64,000 nucleotides of DNA, taken from NCBI GenBank assembly GCA_964017045.1, contig OZ024808.1, forward strand, positions 22,557,418 through 22,621,417. The letters are read 5' to 3'. The position numbers and the translations under genes are program-made. The notes beneath the pieces are model-generated. The model did no database searches and was not told where the DNA came from. It saw only the letters and a list, made by a program, of their open reading frames with translations. This document shows positions 55,989 to 64,000 of this stretch, piece by piece. The DNA comes from Omphiscola glabra (taxonomy: Eukaryota; Mollusca; Gastropoda; Lymnaeidae). Within the stretch, counting starts at the first letter, position 1. The number at the start of each line of letters is the position of its first letter.

Positions 55989-58900
55989 TGTTGCTGCAAC
56001 TAAACTTATATGTACACTAAAAGGTATTGCTTGATTATCCATTTAATTGTAAAAATAGCTGGGTGCTTCTGGTTACACATGAAGTTATATTCATGCTACA
56101 GCAACTTCTGTGAATGAATAGCTAACAATTTTTTTTAATTAATTTTTTTTTTTTTGCTGCTGTTACTGTTACAACATCCATCTGCCAGTTCCACCACATC
56201 TTTGCAACATACTTCACAACTTGTAAACAGAATTTTATTGTACACATAAAGCTACTGAACCATGTACAATTAATTTCAAACTTAGTAAATAAACCAAAGT
56301 TACATTTTTAAAATTAGTTTATTTACTTTTTTTAGGCATTTTTAAAGTAATATTAAATTATAACTCAAACATCTGGGGAATATTTTTAGTTATTGCTTTG
56401 CACAGTATTTGTGTTCTTGTGAATTTAATGCTTAGAAATTTCATATACAATTACATTGAAGTTTAGAAACTATCCTGGTCAACACATGTCGGGAACTCAA
56501 ACCCACTATTATTAGGACTATTCTGAGACCTTTGAGAATGTATACAATCATTTTAAAAAAAAGGATCACATATTGCGATGAAACTAAACCAATGTTTTGA
56601 TAGCATTTATCTGACAATGTGCCATAAAAACAAAAATCCAGTTTTATATGCTTATTTTTTAGTATCCACATTTTAATTAGAAATTTCATGACTTTCAAAC
56701 AAATATTGTAGTTTCTTAAATATATATATGCTTGTGGCAGGGTGTTAAAAAGCTAACGATTGGTAGTAAAGTTTTTTATTTCAATTATAATTTGAAATTC
56801 TGGGGTTTAAATTATAATAAAAAAATTTTTCCACATTACACCCGGTTCCAAACTTGTTTATGTTCTAATGCGTTATAAGTGAACCTGCATTGTGATTTCC
56901 TATTTACAGGGACAGTTATTAGATTACTTTGTGACTTGACATATAAATTGAATGGTTCTCATTTTGTAAATTTTTATTCAATGAACAAATTTGGCTTAAT
57001 TTTTTTTTATGAATAATGTTTAAGTTGTAAAAATTGTTTTTTTATATAGCTGTTCTAAAAATTGATTAAATTCTTGTATTTAAATTCCCAGCATCTTGAT
57101 TAGTCAAGAATGGAGGGTTTTAAAAGCAAGTCTTTCAAACTTAATCTTTATCACAATTAAAAGTTGTGAAGATATCTTTGTGTCGTGCGTGGTACCCAAA
57201 TGTGACATTAAAAGATGAAAGGAATCAAGTCACAAAATAACTGGTCAAAGAAAGTAAAAGATCTATTTAAATAAAAGACAGCATCACAATTGCAGGAACT
57301 GATTAATCCATAAAAACTTGGTCCATGTTTTAATTTGTTCTACATCACTAAACATGAACAGTTGTTTTTAATTTAAAATTTTTTTTTTTGTTTGTTTGAA
57401 GTCTTCTTTTAGAGTAAATTAAAATAGAAATATTTTCCTCGTAAAGCCTGTGAATATGTTGTACCAAACACAGTGAAAGGAATAACTTTGATAATTTTAC
57501 ATCACTTTTTATATTTTTATGAATTTGGATTTGGTGCTAGTTCACAATCACAGCAAAGGATAAGTGATGAACAGGTGTACAAAATTTTGGCCCAAAGTTT
57601 CACTGCCCCTCATCTTAAAGCTTGGACAATACTTTGATCAGACCTGACTTGCTAAGTAAACCGTATGAAAATGCCACTTTTTCTTAGTTGTACTAACAGA
57701 ACAAAATTTAAGAAGATAATGTTCCATCTAAATTTTATTTTTCTGTTAAATGTTCAGAATGAAATTAAAGAACATTTTAAATATGACGTTTTAAAATTTT
57801 TTTGGGTAAAATTTGTGAGGGCAGAGAACAAATATTTTTATCAACTACTGTGTCCTCTTTGGTGTCATTCTGTTTAACCATTGACTCCCATTTTGGGTTT
57901 CAAGTTTCATGAAAATATTTATTACCCATTATAAGAATAACAAATGATCATGAGAAAAAAAAAATTCAACCCCTTTTTTTAAAAACATTTTTATTGCTAG
58001 CAACATTCACAGTTGGCCTGTAAAATAGGCGCAAAAAAATTCACAGTAAACAGTCATCGATCACAGATGTTAAAACAAAAAAAAAATCACATTGAATTTG
58101 TAGGATTGTATTTACAAAATTTTAAAATGGCATAACTCTTTGGGTAATAACTGTCAGTTCTGGATGGAGATCAATAAAAAAAAATGATTTACAAACATCC
58201 TATGAAATGCTATTTTAAAAAATAACTTACTTTGAAATTTCAGCAGAGCTTTCATAAACTAAAATATTATGCCGGTGCCATAAAATTATATATTTATAAA
58301 AAAAATTTTAACAAAATTACATAAATTTCTTTAAAAGTTTTTCATTTTTGCTTATGGCAAAGACAGTTAACTGATCAATCAATAAATTTGCTTATGTCAG
58401 GGTTTTTAGCCCCAAAAATGAAAATTGTCTCCAGCTTTAGACAAAGAGTTCATGATTTCACAGAACATAACAAAACAAAAAATAACATGCCTGATATCAT
58501 TATTCATATTAAATATTTGCTTTCTACCAACAATGAAGAATTTTTCACAAAGTGCATCCAGGGATTGATATTTATATATAAATATATTATCACACATTCA
58601 AATGAACTCAATGAGCAATTAACAAAGGGGTTTATCATAACCTTCAAAATAAACAAGTGCACACTACTTGCGGGATAATTGTGCAACGGGTAACAGGGAA
58701 ACATTAAATAGAACCAGTTGTTGAAAAACAGGTTCCTAGTCCATCATTTAACAGCACACAGTGAACAACAATGTATTGAGAAATATAAAGTTGAAGCAGA
58801 GTAGTTGCAAGCCATTTTCATGCAATGAAAGCAATAACAAATAAATATGTTAAGCACTCTCATCATTATAAATGAGTGACGTATACCACTGGTATCTCAT

Positions 58901-59873
58901 AGGTTAAACAACAGCTACATCCCATTTAAATACAAGCACAATGACTAGACATTACCTTGTAAGCAGATTATAAATACTATATCAAAAAAAATACAATTAT
59001 TGTATTAAATTGTATACTGGGTACAAGGTGCAACTCTAGCCCACTAATACATCAGCCTTGTAATTATAAGTAGAGACTTTGAATATTTTTTACATTTGCA
59101 ACATCAGATACAAACAATTATAAGTACATTTTTCAAGTCTATGCTTGGATCTCATGGTGGTGTAAGGACATCAGCTATCAGTAAAAATGATGTTTCAAGA
59201 ACATCATACAGAATTGCAGATCATCAAGAATTGCACATTTATATTAGATTTATTTTTTTCTGGATGTTGGTGGATGAACTGTTAATTGATTATCTCAAGT
59301 ATCTGGTAGACATTCTGGTATCTACAAAAAAGAAAGAGAAATGCTAAGTATCGGTAGACATTCTGGCACCCAGTATCCACAAAAAAGAGAGAAATTCTTA
59401 CAGCTGAAAGTATGAAGTTAGAGAGCAGTCACACAGAAATGACTAAAGGCTTTTTCAAATAAATGGCACATTTTTCAGTTCTCCCTTTATCATTTGTAAA
59501 ACGTATTATGAAGGTTTGTTTAAAAATAAAGGGTGCTTGTGACATGAAATGATAAACACTGGTGAGATTTTTTTGTTCCTTTAACATTCTTAATGAAGAA
59601 AAATCCTGCTTGCTGGCTGTATATTAAATCTTGAAAGAAGCAAAGGTGTTACCCGAACGTAAAATTGCACTTTTTAAAATCATAAACTATGGGCCTTGTC
59701 ATCCAGGTAAGGTGGTGACCGACCCAGAAACACATAACATTGGAAGCACCCCACCCTGCTGCACTGCATCATTACAAAAATGATATGTCTTCAAAATTCT
59801 TTTTTTAAAAAGCAAACAATAATGGCCTTTGCAAGCTTAAAATGCTACAACTTCCCCCAGAAAACTATATTGA

Positions 59874-62800
59874 TTACTCTGGTGGAACAAAGAAACCAAC
59901 AATTAAGGGCTTGCTCATCCTGATAATTTTAACATCACAAATCACGCCGGCAGCAGCAGCAATCTCAACTTCACCAAGAAGGCTCCTGCCCGAAGCATGA
60001 CATCCTTCCATACTTTGAGATGACTCTGTGATATTGCTTTTTAAAGAATGCTCAGCAGTATTGTTTGACTCTGGGAAATTGTCAGATTGTGCGGGGTGGA
60101 GACCACCCCAGGAGGCAGACATGTCATCGGCAATGTCCGGCAGAGAGCTCAGCTGTGACATGCTGTCTGTGGGCCCCGTGTCTGAAAATCCAATTTCCGA
60201 GGTGTGGCTGCTACCATGATAAGACAATGGAGACATAAAGATCTCACATGGCCGAGCTGAGATGGACCCGTTACTGTCACCGGTGCTGTCAGATCTCAAA
60301 TCCACTTCAAAGCCAAGTTCCAATGACTTGCCTTCAACAGAACTGTCAACTATTGGTTCACTGTCAACAGTTTTTCCCAAATTATCACGGTCTGTGACAA
60401 ACTTATTTTCCACAGAACTGTCAAATACAGGTTTACTTTCAGCAGAATTGTCCACATTTTCAGCTTCAAAGTCCACTGCAGTCTTAATGTTAACAGAACA
60501 GTTTAAACTTGGGTTTCTTTCAGCTTCAAGATTTACCCTCAAAGCACCTTCAAGAGATAGACCAAGCCTTGGGCTGCTTTCATGTGGTTCTTCACTGTCC
60601 ACAATTTGTGAACCAGGTCTGGACCTATTACCAAGCTTAGGTGACCGTATGGACATTGGTATCTTAGACAGTGACTGCCTGGGAGATCTGGGAGATGAAG
60701 ACAAACTCATCCTGTTGTTTGTACCAAGTTCAGATTTCTGACTTTGACTGCAAGTCAAATTGCTTTCATTTTGGCTTGGAAGTGACTCAGATTTTGCTGA
60801 TGGCACGGACAGTGACTTTTGATAAGTGACCCTGATTCGAGAGTTTTTTTGGTGGTCTGGTTGCATGGTGTTCTTCAGTTCATCCTTTTCTGGAGCAGCA
60901 CTTGACCCTGACGATTTTTCATTGGTTTTCAATTTTTCTATCAAGTCCTTTGGCAGGGACTCTGACCTTGATTGGCTGAAGCTCGTCCTGACTTGTTCTG
61001 ATAATTTGGAAGTGAAGCTCGTTTTTCGTTGTTTAGCTGGTTGATAGGAAAGTGTACACGATGATGCTGTTGTTTTTGAAGAGCCTGCCGCAGTTTGATC
61101 TGATCCATTGACATGGATGAAACTTTTTGGCCTTTCCTTGCTTCTTGGCTGAGTGACACCACCTTCTTTGGTGGGAAGATTTTTAGTGGAATTACTTCTT
61201 GCCAGACTAACTTGCTTCATCTGTTGATTCCCTTTTCTTAAATTACCAGCTGATGGTGTCCTGCCTAACTGGGGCGTTCCTGCTTTCAGAGGTTTGTCTA
61301 AGGATGTTGTCTGTTTCAGCCTCAGGGAGACTTTGGCAGGGGGCTTAATTTGAGGCCCAGCAAAGTCTCCAAGATATAAATAAGCAGAGTTCTCCATGAT
61401 TCTGGACTGGATCGACTTTGGCAAAAGGAACCATTCTTTGGACCTCATGACCTGGTGAATGTGAGCCTTGAAGAATTTCTCACAACGCTTGATCATAGCT
61501 TGGAGGAGACCAACCACATCAAGGTCTGAGCTATCAAGGCTGGACAGAAAGGCCTCCAGGTGGATGAGGGTCTGGAACACGTGACATGCTGTCTCTATGG
61601 GCAAGGAATCGATGACAGAGTTGAAAATGTCCTCCAATGCCCCTGCCTTCCACGAAGCCACTTTGGCCCATTGGTGGAACTCCTGAGTTGAGATGACTTT
61701 GGTGAAGTTAACAGACGTGAACTCTATACACATATCCATGAGCTGCGTGAGCAGGCCGAGGATACTCTCTGTCCACTTAATCCGAGGGAGGCTCGTGGTC
61801 AGTTTGTTACATTCCATGATAATGTCGAGGACGTTTTTGGCTGTCATCTGTGACTTGATGCCTTCCACACTCATGTGATGGACACCATCTGGCAAAGATG
61901 CAAAGGTTTTAGTTGGCCAGATTTTGGTGAAGTACTTTGCCACCCATTTCAGTATCCTCCCCTGTTCGTCCCCGAGGTCAAAATTATGGCAGAGATTTAA
62001 TGCTTCACCTGCTGTGTTGACGCACTGCAAGCAAGGCTTGTGGAAAAAATGACAGAGATCTCTTCTCACATAAAATGCCAGGACGTTCTTTAAGGTCAAA
62101 ATGCTGTACATGTCTGCCGCAATGAACAAGTCCATGAGATCACAGGGTGTGGTCAATTCTATGACACCGCCATACAGGAACAGCAGCAGCTGTTCAACAG
62201 CCTGGGGCGTCACGCCCTCTAAATTAATTATCTCCATGTGACTCTCACACCACTGACCTCCCAGCATGGCTTGGAAGTACTCGCTGCGAGCGGACATGAC
62301 ACACTTGTGGACGTGAAACTGTACCCCATCCACAGCTAGGCAGCAGTCGCAGTCCAATTCTTGTAGATACATTTGTAAGAGATCATGGCCCAGGGGACTG
62401 CAGGTTTCATAGGGAACTGAGAATGAATATGAAGACTTTATAGCCTGACTGAAATCAGAGCTGGGGTTAGTTGTGGTGTCAGCCGCATTGACAACTTTTT
62501 CAGAACTCGTGACAGCCATGTCAGAATTTGTGACAACCATGGCAGAACTTGCAACAGACATCAGAGAATCTGTGACAGGCATAGTAGAACCTGTTTCAGC
62601 CATTGCTGAATCTATGACAGACATTGCAGAGCCTGTGACAGACAGCTCAGACTCTGAGACAACCATGGCAGGATTTATGCCGCTTCTGTTAAAATTGGTG
62701 TTACCATAGTTTTCCGCTTGCGAGTTACACCCGTCGTGATTGGTGGAGACGTCAGCTTGGCCCGAACGTCTTGCAAGCTCATCTCTGCTGTCACTCTTTG

Positions 62801-63492
62801 TTGTCAGTCCGCCAGTCGTCACACCTGCCACTTTGGTCTCTGATTCTGGACCATCACTATTTCTCTCCCTTTGTTGGACATCCTGTTCCCAGGCCCAAAT
62901 ATCATCACTGCCACATTCTTTAGGCTGTCCTTGTAAAGTTTCTTCCACATCCAATAACTTGTCTGTTAAATCCGCCTTCCTTTCCTCCAAACACTCATCA
63001 GCAAGATCAGATTCAGCATCTACCCCACCACTATGTTCAACAAGCGCAGTCTCATCACAGCTGTCAGATGTTCTTGTGTCAGCTGCCAAGCACACATTAA
63101 GTTCCAACACGCCAGGTTGGGACCCACCAATTTCCTCACTTACTTTGTTCTCCTGACCTGCTTCCAACTCCTCCTCTATTTGGTTTACAGAATTTATTTT
63201 ATCAGAAGAATCCCACGCACAATTTTCTCCTTGGCCTGAGGGATCATGGCATGTGCCTTGACCATCCTGGGCCTTACAGCTTTCTTCACTGTCCTCTTGA
63301 CCATCCTGGGCCTTACAGCTTTCTTCACTGTCCTCTTGACCATCCTGGGCCTTACAGCTTTCTTCAATGTTCTCTTGACCATCCTGGGCCTTACAGCTTT
63401 CTTCACTGTCCTGAGATAACTTCAAACTGCCTGGGAAAAAATGATGATACTCCTCAAAAAGCCACAAAGAGTCGCCAACTGTGTAGAGCTGC
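59874..63492 (-). CDS. BTB/POZ protein resembling BTBD8, large terminal exon (partial)
   Basis: One open exon of about 1,205 codons on the minus strand, ending TAA at 59874. Its 5' edge is an acceptor (cctgtcacag) at 63493, phase 2, so earlier exons are outside the window. Residues counted from 63467: acidic low-complexity N-part with EESCKAQDGQ repeats (about 18-70), a degenerate 7-residue repeat near 275-325, a BTB/POZ fold at about 362-470 (VDGVQFHVHKCVMSARSEYF, then LEGVTPQAVEQLLLFLYGG), a BACK-like helical region to about 690, the motif DFAGPQIKPPAKVSLRLKQ near 700, a long Ser/Lys/Pro-rich basic part, and a C-terminal segment VICDVKIIRMSKPLIVGFF. Overall layout recalls vertebrate BTBD8 (with its KIAA1107 part), linked to clathrin/endocytic traffic; that function is inferred from the family. 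It is convergent with the laminin-like gene. Confidence 0.78.
62500..62660 (-). repeat. Degenerate coding 21-bp repeat
   Basis: About eight diverged 21-base units encode 7-residue variants of (S/A)VT(G/D)SAM upstream of the BTB domain. Confidence 0.7.
63259..63414 (-). repeat. Coding 39-bp tandem repeat, about 4 units
   Basis: Near-identical 39-base units encode 13 residues each (EESCKAQDGQEDS and variants). The unit length keeps frame, so copy-number change would alter only protein length. Confidence 0.9.
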
Positions 63493-64000
63493 CTGTGACA
63501 GGAGATGAGAAAATTGTCATAATCATTGGATGGCTGTGACAGGAGATGAGAAAATTGTCATAATAATTGGATGCCTGTGACAGGAGATGAGAAAATTGTC
63601 ATAATCATTGGATACCTGTGACAGGAGATGAGAAAATTGTCATAATCATTGGATGGCTGTGACAGGAGATGAGAAAAGTGTCAATCATTGGATGGCTGTG
63701 ACAGGGAATGAGAAAAGTGTCATAATCATTGGATGGCTGTGACAGGGAATGAGAAAATTGTCATAATCATTGGATGGCTGTGACAGGAGTGAGAAAATTG
63801 TCATAATCATTGGATGGCTGTGACAGGGAATGAGAAAATTGTCATAATCATTGGATGGCTGTGACAGGAGTGAGAAAATTGTCATAATCATTGGATGGCT
63901 GTGACAGGAGATGAGAAAATTGTCATAATCATTAAATGGCTGTGACAGGAGATGAGAAAATAGTCAATCATTGGATGGCTGTGACGGGAGATGAGAAAAT
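63493..64000. repeat. 41-bp minisatellite adjoining the BTB exon, runs off the window
   Basis: About 12 units of 41 bases (minor 36-40-base variants). Read on the minus strand each unit has a pyrimidine-rich tract and cctgtcacag, the same sequence that forms the real acceptor at 63493. The repeat is therefore built from copies of a 3' splice site. Confidence 0.92.

Larger units (their letters stand above)
53617..59873. other. Region between the convergent genes
   Basis: About 6 kb, AT-rich. Part must be the 3' UTR of the BTB gene (minus strand); an AATAAA reads on the minus strand near 59250, but I cannot place the mRNA end. Contains the 188-bp hAT derivative, dispersed repeat copy 2, a LINE tail, a 20-base C run (55518-55537) and a short duplication near 59305-59400. 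No other gene supported. Confidence 0.6.

Noticed and set aside
60262..60741. 159-codon plus frame opposite the BTB exon
   Set aside because: Antisense shadow of the Ser-rich coding region; the minus frame holds the recognisable BTB domain.

Overview
The window is animal nuclear DNA: AT-rich, intron-rich, with spliced multidomain genes, several families of cut-and-paste transposons, degraded non-LTR retrotransposons and many minisatellites. Gene style, large introns and transposon content fit an invertebrate, most likely a lophotrochozoan such as a gastropod mollusc. That placement is an inference; no sequence here fixes the species.

Left third (1-15.6 kb): no supported protein gene. It holds a 2.7-kb satellite with interlocking 34-bp and 42-bp units (2858-5570), minisatellites of 15, 20, 28 and 51 bp, several hAT-type miniature elements (two with clear 8-bp target duplications), a four-copy dispersed repeat whose last two copies form a large palindrome, and long G/C homopolymers.

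Middle (15.6-53.5 kb, + strand): one laminin-related gene. I traced 29 coding exons whose splice phases all agree, predicting 1,896 residues: signal peptide, laminin N-terminal (LN) domain, laminin-EGF (LE) repeats, a beta-type domain IV (LF), more LE repeats, an alpha/gamma-type domain IV (L4a), more LE repeats and a coiled coil of about 575 residues with no LG domains. Having both LF and L4a in one chain does not match the standard beta or gamma layout. After exon 15 there is a second possible last exon (37721-39003), in the same phase and with its own stop and poly(A) signal. It encodes a Thr-rich stalk, one membrane helix and a 337-residue cytoplasmic tail with a PPxY motif and a C-terminal PDZ-ligand-like SLV. 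The locus therefore appears able to make either a secreted laminin-like chain or a membrane-anchored LN-LE-LF receptor-like form. This is the most notable content of the window.

The laminin introns carry a hAT copy with transposase remains, other miniature elements, RTE-like and CR1/Jockey-like LINE relics and short LINE 3' tails.

Right end (53.5-64 kb): about 6 kb of AT-rich DNA with a second small hAT derivative, then on the minus strand the large terminal exon of a BTB/POZ protein resembling BTBD8. Its upstream exons lie beyond the window. Its 3' splice site is the first unit of a 41-bp minisatellite that runs off the edge.
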